A stretch of DNA of 29,270 bases from an uncultured Succinivibrio sp. (GTDB lineage Bacteria; Pseudomonadota; Gammaproteobacteria; Enterobacterales; Succinivibrionaceae). Position 1 is the stretch's first letter. The number at the start of each line of letters is the position of its first letter. Position numbers and translations under genes: made by a program. Of this stretch, positions 1 through 6,710 are shown in pieces. Under the pieces are notes generated by a model. The model made no database searches. It was given only the letters and a program-made list of their open reading frames with translations, and was not told the origin of the DNA. Where the stretch lies: NCBI GenBank assembly GCA_900770725.1, contig CAAGLL010000101.1, positions 1 to 29,270 on the forward strand, in the 5' to 3' direction.

Positions 1-78
1 ACAAATGCTAAACACAAATGCTAAACACAAATGCTAAACACAAATGCTAAACACAAATGCTAAACACAAATGCTAAAC
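1..78. repeat. Six perfect tandem copies of a 13-bp unit
   Basis: The first 78 bases are six uninterrupted, identical copies of ACAAATGCTAAAC. The array starts at the window edge, so the true copy number is unknown. It is followed by about 200 bp of AT-rich DNA with no gene. A DnaA-box-like TTATCCATG lies near 157-165, but it matches the consensus only partly. The repeat could be a slippage-prone microsatellite or an iteron-like array. Nothing in the window decides between these. Confidence 0.95.
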
Positions 79-246
79 ATTGCACGATAACATATCGGTT
101 TAACCATTTTTAGAAACGCAGATAATCCAACTTGCTGACATTATTTTTTTTGATGTTATCCATGTTTTGAGTTTATTTGATGTTTAATTACATAATAAAT
201 CTAATTAATTATGAATAAAAACCTTGAAGCTTATAGAAACCAATAC

Positions 247-274
247 TTTCGAATTGTACGGCTGGAGTTATAAT
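247..274 (+). promoter_or_regulatory. Putative sigma-70 promoter of the lipoprotein gene
   Basis: A perfect TATAAT lies at 269-274, and a weak -35 (TTTCGA, 247-252) sits 16 nt upstream. The predicted transcript would start near 281. That is only just before an ATG at 282, and it supports use of the later ATG at 306, which has AAGAG at 294-298. Confidence 0.5.
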
Positions 275-305
275 CAAATTGATGAATTCCAATAAGAGCT
301 TTTTT

Positions 306-914
306 ATGATTAAGCCAATCCGCGTTATATCCGCAGCATTCCTGATCGCCTTTGTCATCCCCATGCTCACGGGCTGCCTAACAGCCCTAAAGAAGGCTAA
401 CGAGTTTATGATGACGACCGGCCGCATCAAGGCTGAGAACGAGTCTGACTTCCAGAAGGCGAGGTCGGAGCCTTTCTTGCAGGAGGCAACCGGCATCGAG
501 TTCGACAACGTGGTCGGCCAGACCTACCTCTCTGGCATCTGCTCGGCGTACTACAAGGACCCTCAGAAAGCCATGGCCACCTATGTGGGCAAACTGGTTC
601 TCGTGAAGGGGCTCTACCAGAGGGTCGATGGGAGGAATTTCCTGTTATTCGACGGGATCATTGACGGCTCGCAAGCCCAGACGCCGGTGCTGACATACCA
701 CATGGCTTTCTTTGACGATCCGCGCAAAGAGTCGGTTCTCTACTTTTTCAGGCAGTGGAAGCCGCATGAGATCCATTCGGCATCGGGGTTCATCAGCGCC
801 ATTGTCCCTTATGATCAGAGGAATCTCCGCTGCGGGATCGGACTTAGGGATGTCATCACCGAGGACGAGCTCTCCTCCTACATAAGCGCAAAGAAGCACG
901 GCAGGGAGTGGTAG
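306..914 (+). CDS. Predicted outer- or inner-membrane lipoprotein, possible OB-fold domain
   Basis: The protein is about 202 residues. It opens with a basic n-region and a hydrophobic stretch ending in a lipobox, LTGC, with Cys24 as the predicted lipidated residue. It is therefore exported and membrane-anchored. The rest is soluble. The segment around YVGKLVLVKGLYQRVDGRNFL reads like the beta-strand start of an OB fold (tRNA_anti-like), but this is only an impression. I choose the ATG at 306 because it has AAGAG seven bases upstream and a TATAAT at 269-274 would start transcription near 281. An in-frame ATG at 282 and a TTG at 279 are alternatives. The gene stands alone and converges with the minus-strand remnant to its right. 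No specific function is recognised. Confidence 0.8.
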   Translation: MIKPIRVISAAFLIAFVIPMLTGCLTALKKANEFMMTTGRIKAENESDFQKARSEPFLQEATGIEFDNVVGQTYLSGICSAYYKDPQKAMATYVGKLVLVKGLYQRVDGRNFLLFDGIIDGSQAQTPVLTYHMAFFDDPRKESVLYFFRQWKPHEIHSASGFISAIVPYDQRNLRCGIGLRDVITEDELSSYISAKKHGREW

Positions 915-929
915 GGGCAGCACCCAACA

Positions 930-1530
930 CGTCATGAGCTATCGATCTTCCAGCTAGGCTTATGACGTCGGAGATGAAGCCTGACAGCACCTTGCTGGCG
1001 GCGTTGTGGTTTGCCGGTCTGTAGGCAAAGGACCCGACGCCCGAGATGATCTCGCTGTAGACCGCTGAAGGCGGTGTCCATGTGCGCTTCTTTGCACTCG
1101 CGTTTTGGCGGAGTAGCCCACGGATAGAGGATGTATCTGCCGACGGCGCGGCAGATTGCATCGCGGCAGGATGTGTATCCTGATGAGATCGCCGCGCCTG
1201 TAGACGTGCTTTACAGACTCAGCCTGTTCCTCCTCGAGGTACTCGTTTTCCTGCTCGGAGCAGCTTGAGCTTCCTTCCTTGCCTTTGCTTTCATCTTTGT
1301 CCGGCTCAAGCCCGTCGCCGCCGCCGAAGATGCTGCCGCGGTCAGGCGGTACTTGGCGTCGAAGTGCAGGAACACAACATCTCCGCGCCGCACGGCCTCG
1401 CCTCCCTTTAGGCGAGGCTAGATGGCGATGGTGAAATCCGGCCTGAAGATCGAGAGTAGGAGCCGTCGTAGGGCATTCCCTTGAAATCGCGATGCTTGAA
1501 GGTGCGATTGTCCCAGGTTGTCGTTGCGTT
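930..1530 (-). pseudogene. Degenerate DUF2357 / PD-(D/E)XK (McrC-type) nuclease remnant
   Basis: No long frame is open here, but minus-strand pieces in different frames line up in the order expected of the DUF2357/PD-(D/E)XK_7 nuclease-like family that accompanies McrB-type ATPases. From 5' to 3' these are NRTF then YDGSYS (about 1520-1460), FRPDFTIAI followed by a TAG stop, RRGDVVFLHFDAKYRLT (about 1390-1340), a charged linker, YRRGDLIRIH (about 1200-1170), CRDAI and GRYILYP in another frame (about 1165-1130), and IISGVGSFAYRPANHN with FISDVI (about 1060-960). In intact members the DAKY motif carries catalytic residues of the nuclease and a GVGAF.LRP-like motif follows. At least one stop and three or more frame changes separate these blocks, so the gene is dead. 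No McrB-like partner is present in the window. Confidence 0.6.
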
Positions 1531-1595
1531 GTCTCAGACCGTCGTTGCCCTGTCTCATCTTTCCGTTGTCAGGGATGGAGGGACAGGCGCTTTCA

Positions 1596-1799
1596 TCACC
1601 TTATGAAAAGCACCGTCTTGCGCCCGCAGTCGCGGCAGACGAGGATCTTCTTGCCGCCTGCAAGCGGCCTCTTGCTTGCCATGGCATTCTCAAGAAAGCC
1701 CGCAAAGCCGCCAAAAGCGCTTTTCAGCTCCACGTTTGCTGAGCCGCATTTTGGGCAGCGGAAAGGCTGGCAGCCCTTGCCAGGCGTGCTTGCTTTCAT
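1596..1799 (-). CDS. Small zinc-ribbon protein
   Basis: The product is 67 residues with two Cys pairs, CPKCG (residues 15-19) and CRDCG (55-59). This is the pattern of a zinc ribbon coordinating one Zn2+. The spacer between the pairs is about 35 residues and holds a Gly/Phe-rich stretch (FGGFAGF). The ATG at 1799 is supported by AAGGAG eight bases upstream. Only 13 bases separate it from the stop of the paralogous gene upstream (1813-2427), so the two are almost certainly cotranscribed. Zinc ribbons of this size bind nucleic acid or act as protein adaptors. The exact role is not known. A longer overlapping frame exists upstream, but the ribosome binding site argues for this start. Confidence 0.75.
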   Translation of the reverse strand: MKASTPGKGCQPFRCPKCGSANVELKSAFGGFAGFLENAMASKRPLAGGKKILVCRDCGRKTVLFIR

Positions 1800-1812
1800 G
1801 TCAGATACTCCT

Positions 1813-2427
1813 TCAGCGAACCTGCTCGCGCTTTTCCCGCTCTTCAAGGTGGTATTGAACCATCTGGCAGTAGCGGTCGGACCCCGGGGCCTCGAGAGTC
1901 TTGTATGTCCCGTATACGAACATCGCGTCGTTGCAGCCATTGATGCGAGCCCATGTCCAGTCCTTACCGCCTTCGTCCAGCACTTTCGCGCCTGCGCCCA
2001 GGAGCCTGACTGCCAGGAGCTTGTAGTCGTCAGGATCGATCTCTCCAAGATCCCCTGACACGGCGCCGTCTGATGAGAGCACCTGCGCCCTGCCTCCTTC
2101 CATGAAAGCGGTGCCTGCAAGCTTGAAGACTGCGCAAAGCTGCCGCACGAGGTTCTTGAGCTTTTGCTGATCTCCATGAGGAGCCTTGATCAAGACCACC
2201 TTGCACTCGCGGCCCATGGGGTCGAGGCAGGACATGACGCGATGGAACAGCGGCACTTTGGCCAGGATCTTCTTTGAGAGGAGAGCGGCATCATCGGCAT
2301 TGGCAAATCGCAGCGCCGCAGTGGAAGTCCTGCCGCTCTCCCATCGCGCGTTCTCCCTGGCAAGGCGTTCCTGCTCGCGTCTCCTGCCTTCCTTGTAGAA
2401 GGGATTGTTCGCCTGCTGCTTGTTCAT
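1813..2427 (-). CDS. Unknown protein, paralog A of a three-gene tandem family
   Basis: The product is about 204 residues, soluble, with a very basic N-terminus (MNKQQANNPFYKEGRRREQ). It has no signal peptide or membrane segment. The core shares clear blocks with the genes at 2783-3340 and 3397-4038: LFHR-type hydrophobic, then VVLIKAPHGDQQKL, then LCAVFKLAGTAFMEGGRA, then DLGEIDPDDY..LAVRLLGAGAKV. The start at 2427 is chosen because AGGAGG lies six bases upstream; an upstream ATG at 2457 has no such site. A palindrome at 2482-2498 lies just upstream. The zinc-ribbon gene follows 13 bases after the stop. I do not recognise the family. Conserved charged blocks with alternating strands suggest a compact alpha/beta fold, which is inference. 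Confidence 0.8.
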   Translation of the reverse strand: MNKQQANNPFYKEGRRREQERLARENARWESGRTSTAALRFANADDAALLSKKILAKVPLFHRVMSCLDPMGRECKVVLIKAPHGDQQKLKNLVRQLCAVFKLAGTAFMEGGRAQVLSSDGAVSGDLGEIDPDDYKLLAVRLLGAGAKVLDEGGKDWTWARINGCNDAMFVYGTYKTLEAPGSDRYCQMVQYHLEEREKREQVR

Positions 2428-2481
2428 CGCACGCCTCCTGCTATTGCCTTGTTTCAACAGGCTTAATTATGGATTAACGCA

Positions 2482-2498
2482 ATTCCATATTAAGGAAT
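2482..2498. promoter_or_regulatory. Palindrome upstream of paralog A, candidate operator
   Basis: ATTCC-N7-GGAAT lies about 55 bp upstream of the start at 2427. A longer version of the same element (8-bp arms, same 7-nt spacer) lies at the same place upstream of the paralog at 3397-4038. The leader sequences between element and start codon also resemble each other, including TTGCCTTGTTTCAA versus TGGCCTTGTTCAA (given here in plus-strand reading). Confidence 0.45.
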
Positions 2499-2782
2499 GA
2501 CAATAAATCTTCCTGCTGTATCAACGCTCGAGGATCGCGGCGTTTCAATCATGAGAATGGAGGGGTTCAATGGCGGGAATGCCTGCGCCAAATTCGCCGC
2601 CAGCCTTCCGTTGGCTTCGGCTCCATCGAGATCTTCAGGTTCAGGCGCAATGACAGCGCTTGCTGCTGCGTCTGCCAGTGCTCCTTCGAGCAGCACCGCC
2701 AGCGAAAGGCCCATATGCCAAAGCCTCTGGACGATGCCGCCAGCAAGGCTCCATGGGCGGGACAAGCCTCCTGGGGCTTTGA
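2499..2782 (-). other. Gap between paralogs A and B; doubtful small frame
   Basis: A minus-strand frame is open from a TTG at 2765 to 2490 (91 codons). It begins with a good AGGAGG, but only one base before the TTG. An internal ATG at 2717 has GAGG nine bases upstream and would give about 75 residues. The product shows no similarity to the three paralogs or to any family I know, and its composition (many Ala, Ser, Arg) is not convincing. It may be spurious or the remnant of a fourth gene. Nothing else is seen here. Confidence 0.25.
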
Positions 2783-3340
2783 CTATTTGATGCGATCGAT
2801 GTATTTGAAGAAATTCTCCGCCTTGGGATCTCCAAGCTTTTTAAAGCCCAACTTGGAGAGCGCCTCTTGCAGCACGCTTTCAAACTTCGTCCTGGCAAGG
2901 CGCGATGCCTTGCGGATCCTCGATCCTTTGCCGAGCAGGGCCTCGACCATGGCATGGCGATCGCCGCAGTCGAGCGCGCCAAGATCGCATTGCACCTCGC
3001 CGTCTGGCGCGATGATCGCCGCCTTGCCATCGGACTTGATGAACAGCGCGCCTGGCAGGAGAAGGCAGGAGCAGGCGTCCTTTGAGAACTTCATGAGCCT
3101 GGCCTCATCGCAAGGCTCCGCCTCGACCACCACGACCAAGCAGGCCTTGCCGGATGGATCCTTGCAGTCAAGCTCGCGCCAGCCCTTGAAGAGCGTCCAT
3201 TTCAAGTGCGACAAGAGAATGCCTCCCTTGTTTGATGAATCATAAAGATCGCACTCAAGGCGGAATGCCGCGGAGGCGGCCATGCCCTCGTCATGCGCCA
3301 TGCAAGCACCAGCCTTCATACCCTCATCTGCCGTCATCAT
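2783..3340 (-). CDS. Unknown protein, paralog B of the tandem family
   Basis: The product is 185 residues, soluble, with no signal peptide. It aligns with its two neighbours through LKWTLFKGWRELDCKDPSGK, then VVVVEAEPCDEARLMKF, then LLLPGALFIKSDGKAAII, then DLGALDCGDRHAMVEALLGKGSRI. The spacing of the blocks is the same as in A and C, which supports common descent. The C-terminal 45 residues (KASRLARTKFESVLQEALSK onward) are basic and differ from the other two. The ATG at 3340 has AGGTGG six bases upstream. The gap to the upstream paralog is 56 bp and holds no palindrome of the kind seen before A and C, so B probably relies on readthrough from C. Function unknown. Confidence 0.75.
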   Translation of the reverse strand: MMTADEGMKAGACMAHDEGMAASAAFRLECDLYDSSNKGGILLSHLKWTLFKGWRELDCKDPSGKACLVVVVEAEPCDEARLMKFSKDACSCLLLPGALFIKSDGKAAIIAPDGEVQCDLGALDCGDRHAMVEALLGKGSRIRKASRLARTKFESVLQEALSKLGFKKLGDPKAENFFKYIDRIK

Positions 3341-3396
3341 TACAACCCACCTGATATCGATTAGCGCAAGGCACAGCGCGGCCCTGCGTGCAACGC

Positions 3397-4038
3397 CTAT
3401 TGAAGGCCCTTGAGCCCGGCCTTGACGTTCCTTGCTATTTCCACGTAATTGCCACCGCCCTTGGCCTCAAGCGCGTTGTAGTGGAAATAGACATGCATCG
3501 GGTCGGTGTTATTTTCAAAGCGCGACAATTTGAACTCATCAAGGCAGATCACTTCTGATCCCTCGCCCAGGAGCTTTAGCGCCAGCGCCTCGTAGTCGGC
3601 AGGATCGGCCCTACCTAGATCAACGAAGCCGTCCCAGTCCTCTGACAGCGCCACGGCCCTTCCTCCATCCATGAAGGCTGCTTTCAGGCCCTTGAACGCG
3701 GCGCACATCTGGTGCACGAAATGCTCGAGCTTTACCTGATCGCCGGCGTGCGCCTCGATGATGGCGACATCGACCTCCGCACCTTCGCCGTCGCGGCACT
3801 TGATGATCCCCCATTTGAACAGGGTGAAGTTCAGGATCCCATCGACTAAAGAGGCCGCATCGCTTCCAAATAGAGCCTCGTCAAGAACCAGCGCGGCAAA
3901 CGAGGTCTTGCCGCGCTCCCAGATGGCGCGCCAGCGCGCGTCCACATCGTCATCAAGCCGCCTTCCATCCTTGCGGAGCTCTTTCATGCGCTTTTGCTGC
4001 TGCTTGATGAAGGATCTGACCGACTGTTCATCGCTCAT
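3397..4038 (-). CDS. Unknown protein, paralog C of the tandem family
   Basis: The product is 213 residues, soluble, starting with a lysine-rich helix (about residues 5-35) as in paralog A. Shared blocks are LFKWGIIKCRDGEGAEVDV, VAIIEAHAGDQVKLEHF, MCAAFKGLKAAFMDGGRAVAL and DLGRADPADYEALALKLLGEG. A and C are closer to each other than to B: both keep HxGDQxKL, FMxGGRA and DPxDYxxLAxxLLGxG. The ATG at 4038 has AGGAGG five bases upstream; the TTG directly before it would be too close. An 8-bp-arm palindrome lies about 52 bp upstream. This is the first gene of the probable C-B transcript. No function can be assigned. Confidence 0.8.
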   Translation of the reverse strand: MSDEQSVRSFIKQQQKRMKELRKDGRRLDDDVDARWRAIWERGKTSFAALVLDEALFGSDAASLVDGILNFTLFKWGIIKCRDGEGAEVDVAIIEAHAGDQVKLEHFVHQMCAAFKGLKAAFMDGGRAVALSEDWDGFVDLGRADPADYEALALKLLGEGSEVICLDEFKLSRFENNTDPMHVYFHYNALEAKGGGNYVEIARNVKAGLKGLQ

Positions 4039-4089
4039 CAAAGCCTCCTGCCAATGGCCTTGTTCAATCTGAAGCCAGTATGGAGCAAT

Positions 4090-4112
4090 TTAATTCCATA
4101 ATACGGAATTAA
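4090..4112. promoter_or_regulatory. 23-bp palindrome upstream of paralog C, candidate operator
   Basis: TTAATTCC-N7-GGAATTAA is a perfect inverted repeat with 8-bp arms. Read on the minus strand, its centre contains TATTAT, which could serve as a -10 box for the gene starting at 4038. I find no good -35. The same element in shorter form precedes paralog A (2482-2498). The symmetry is that of a dimeric repressor site. Confidence 0.55.
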
Positions 4113-4158
4113 AGAAAATCGCCCCTGCCTTGATTATGCCTGAAAGCCTTCAAGGGAC

Positions 4159-5028
4159 TCAGATGTTGCCCGCAAAGACGTGCTTCAAGTGGCGCGAGGC
4201 GACCTCTGCAAGGCGCAATATGGTCTCAACTGGGGTGGGCTCCATGTCCGAGCACTTGTAGCGCGGAAAGAAGCGCGAGATGTGAAGCGGGATCTCGGGA
4301 TCTAACGAGGCGAGCCACGAAGCCTCCTCATCCATCTCCGTCTCAGAATCGTTCCTGCCAGGGATCACAAGCGTCGTGACCTCAAGGTGGAGCCTGGGGG
4401 CTGCAAGCTCGATGAAGCGCTTGACGCACCCAAGATCCCCCTTGATCCACTTGTAGAATCCCTCGTCGAAGGCCTTAAGGTCGACGTTGGCCGCATCGAC
4501 ATAGGGCAGGAGCTTTAAAAGCGGCTCCTCAAGGAGCGTGCCGTTGGTGACGAGCACCGTGGCAAGGCCGACGTCGCGGGCCAGGCGGCAGGTGTCGAGC
4601 ACGAACTCGTAGCCCACCAATGGCTCGTTGTAGGTGAACGCGATGCCGATGTTGCCTTGGGGCCTTAGTGAGAGCCCAAGCTCCACCAGCTCCTCAGGGG
4701 CCATGGTGCGCGAGGGGAAGTCCGGGCCTGCCATCGAGATCTCGTGGTTCTGGCAGAACGGGCACTTGAGGTTGCAGCCGAAGGAGCCTGCCGAGAGGAT
4801 CATCGAGCCTGGGTGGAAGAGGCGCAGGGGCTTCTTTTCGATAGGATCGAGCGCCAGCGAGGTGATCATGCCGTAGTTGGCATCGACGGCCACGCCGTTC
4901 TCGCACTTGCGCGCACGGCAGATCCCGTAGCGCCCCTCGGCCATCTGGCAGCGCCTGGGGCAGAGATCGCAGCGCGCCCTGGAACGGATCCCGGACGCGC
5001 CTGATGGAGCTTTGTCTTGATTGAGCAT
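4159..5028 (-). CDS. amrS: AmmeMemoRadiSam system radical SAM enzyme
   Basis: The product is 289 residues, the normal family length. An N-terminal Cys cluster (C20, C23, C27, C37) precedes the radical SAM motif C85-N-L-K-C89-P-F-C92, which binds the [4Fe-4S] cluster that cleaves S-adenosylmethionine. TYNEPLVGYEF and NVDLKAFDEGFYK are typical of the AmrS group related to pyruvate formate-lyase activating enzymes. The substrate of the AmmeMemoRadiSam system is not established. The start codon shares one base with the stop of the upstream AmrB-AmrA fusion (TGATG), so translation is coupled and the two products are likely to act together in the cytoplasm. This system is common in anaerobes and archaea. 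Confidence 0.92.
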   Translation of the reverse strand: MLNQDKAPSGASGIRSRARCDLCPRRCQMAEGRYGICRARKCENGVAVDANYGMITSLALDPIEKKPLRLFHPGSMILSAGSFGCNLKCPFCQNHEISMAGPDFPSRTMAPEELVELGLSLRPQGNIGIAFTYNEPLVGYEFVLDTCRLARDVGLATVLVTNGTLLEEPLLKLLPYVDAANVDLKAFDEGFYKWIKGDLGCVKRFIELAAPRLHLEVTTLVIPGRNDSETEMDEEASWLASLDPEIPLHISRFFPRYKCSDMEPTPVETILRLAEVASRHLKHVFAGNI

Positions 5029-6443
5029 CAGAAGTGGCGCTTTACGGTAAAGCGCATGAGCTCGCAGTCCGGCTCGTCAGGCTCAAGCCCGGCCTTCTGC
5101 TTTGCGATCGACAGCTGCTTGCCAACCGTGTCCACGCCTTCGAGATCCGGCAGCAGCACGCCGCGGCGGGCGCCCTTGCTCACGATGACGCCGTAGATCT
5201 TCGGGTTTAAGGCGGATTCTGAGTCGATGTGCTCGGGGGTTGAGAGCACGTCCACGCTGTACTCAAGGTAGGGGAGCTCGTCCTCGGTCACCGGCTCGAA
5301 GCGCGGATCGGCGGTGCAGGCGCTCATCGCGTTGCGCTGGATCTCTTCGCCAAGGCAGTCGGAGATGGGAGAGAGCGTGCCGATGCAGCCGCGCAGCTGC
5401 CCGAACTTGTGGAGCGTGACGAAGCAGGAGGCCTTGACGTGCTGGAGCGATTCGGGCACCTCGGGGAAGTGCCTGCGCACTGCCTCGTATCCCTCGTCGC
5501 GCAGGAGCTTGGCGTTCTTGACGACGGCCTCGACGGTCTGGCGTGCCAGCGTCACCACCTGATCCTGCTTTTCAAAGCGGGCGCTGGCCTCGGCGCGCTC
5601 CTTCTCCTCGTACTGATCGCCGAAGTTGCGCGAGGGATCCTTGCCCGTGATCTCAAAGGTGGCGACGCCGTAGCCCACGCCGAATGGGCCTTCATAGGAG
5701 AGCAGCGTGCCCTTGACGGCAAGGGAGTCCAACGCGCCTGCCATGATGAGGAAGGACCTGTATCCGCATTCGGCAGCGTCGTCGCACATCGCGGGATCGA
5801 ACTTGAGGAGCTTCATGAAGTCGCAGCTTTCAAACACCGAGCAGATTTGAGAGTCGAACACCGGGCCCTCGGGGCTGAAGCCGTAAGGTCCCTCAGCCAT
5901 GAGCTTGTGGGAGAGATCGCCGCTTGCGATCATCACGATGCGGCGTCCGAGCTTGTCGGCGCTCCTGGCGACCACCTGGCCTAGGCGGTAGTGGATGATC
6001 GGGCTGAAGCCTGAGAGCGAGATCCTGAGCACCTTGACCTCGGACATCGCCTCTGAGAGGAAGCGCAGCGGGATCATCGAGGCGTGGTCGAGCGGCTCCT
6101 GGCTGTAGGGGCTGATGCCGCCGCGTATGCCGGCGTCCTTCATGCCGCTTTCAACGGATTTTGCGAGCTCCTCGTCGTAGTCGCAGCCGATCTCAAGGCC
6201 CGGGGCGCGGAAGGATGAGAAGTCGCCTGAGGCGTGAGCGCCGCCTGAGATCGAGAAGTAGTCGCGCCAGCCCTGGGCGTGCGGAGAGGTCAGGACCACG
6301 GTGTCGGGCTTTAGCGAGGCGACGAACGCCATGGCCTTGCGGTAGGCGTCGATGGTCTTCTGGATGACCTTCTCCTCGCCTTGTCCGACTTCCGGCATGA
6401 TGAGGGGCGGATGGGGTACTGCGATAGCGCCAAGAACTGGCAT
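5028..6443 (-). CDS. AmmeMemoRadiSam system proteins B and A fused
   Basis: The product is 471 residues with two parts. Residues about 1-265 are a MEMO1/AmrB domain of the LigB extradiol-dioxygenase fold: VPHPPLIMPEVG at the start, LTSPHAQGW and MIASGDLSH supply the metal-site-type His and Asp residues. Residues about 290-471 are an AMMECR1/AmrA domain with the hallmark LRGCIGTL near residue 350, followed by DPRFEPVTEDELPYLEYSVDVLS. In many genomes A and B are separate genes; here they form one chain, directly upstream of amrS with a one-base overlap. The ATG at 6443 has AGGAG nine bases upstream. The molecular function of the system is unknown; cytoplasmic location is inferred from the lack of a signal. 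Confidence 0.9.
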   Translation of the reverse strand: MPVLGAIAVPHPPLIMPEVGQGEEKVIQKTIDAYRKAMAFVASLKPDTVVLTSPHAQGWRDYFSISGGAHASGDFSSFRAPGLEIGCDYDEELAKSVESGMKDAGIRGGISPYSQEPLDHASMIPLRFLSEAMSEVKVLRISLSGFSPIIHYRLGQVVARSADKLGRRIVMIASGDLSHKLMAEGPYGFSPEGPVFDSQICSVFESCDFMKLLKFDPAMCDDAAECGYRSFLIMAGALDSLAVKGTLLSYEGPFGVGYGVATFEITGKDPSRNFGDQYEEKERAEASARFEKQDQVVTLARQTVEAVVKNAKLLRDEGYEAVRRHFPEVPESLQHVKASCFVTLHKFGQLRGCIGTLSPISDCLGEEIQRNAMSACTADPRFEPVTEDELPYLEYSVDVLSTPEHIDSESALNPKIYGVIVSKGARRGVLLPDLEGVDTVGKQLSIAKQKAGLEPDEPDCELMRFTVKRHF

Positions 6444-6666
6444 AAGCTTGATCTCCTATAGGTTTGGGGCTTACTTGTCCCTTTTTCATGGATATTAGTC
6501 CAAACCAGTCGCAGCGTGTAAGTTTTGTCCACGCAACGGGACTGAGGTCATGCGATTTGGCCTCGATGATTGGAAAAAGCTGCATGGGATGGCGGGTCGG
6601 TGGCTTGATCCTGCCTTGGCGCATGGATCCCGCGCTTTGAGGTTGAATGCCCCCTCCGGATATGGC

Positions 6667-6691
6667 AAGGCCCTGCGCAGGGCAGGGCCTT
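6667..6691. terminator. Hairpin downstream of metG
   Basis: A perfect 10-bp inverted repeat (AAGGCCCTGC / GCAGGGCCTT) with a 5-nt loop lies 20 bp after the metG stop. No T-run follows on either strand, so it may be a weak terminator or an mRNA-stabilising hairpin. Confidence 0.45.
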
Positions 6692-6710
6692 CAAAGCAAA
6701 ACGCCTTTTG

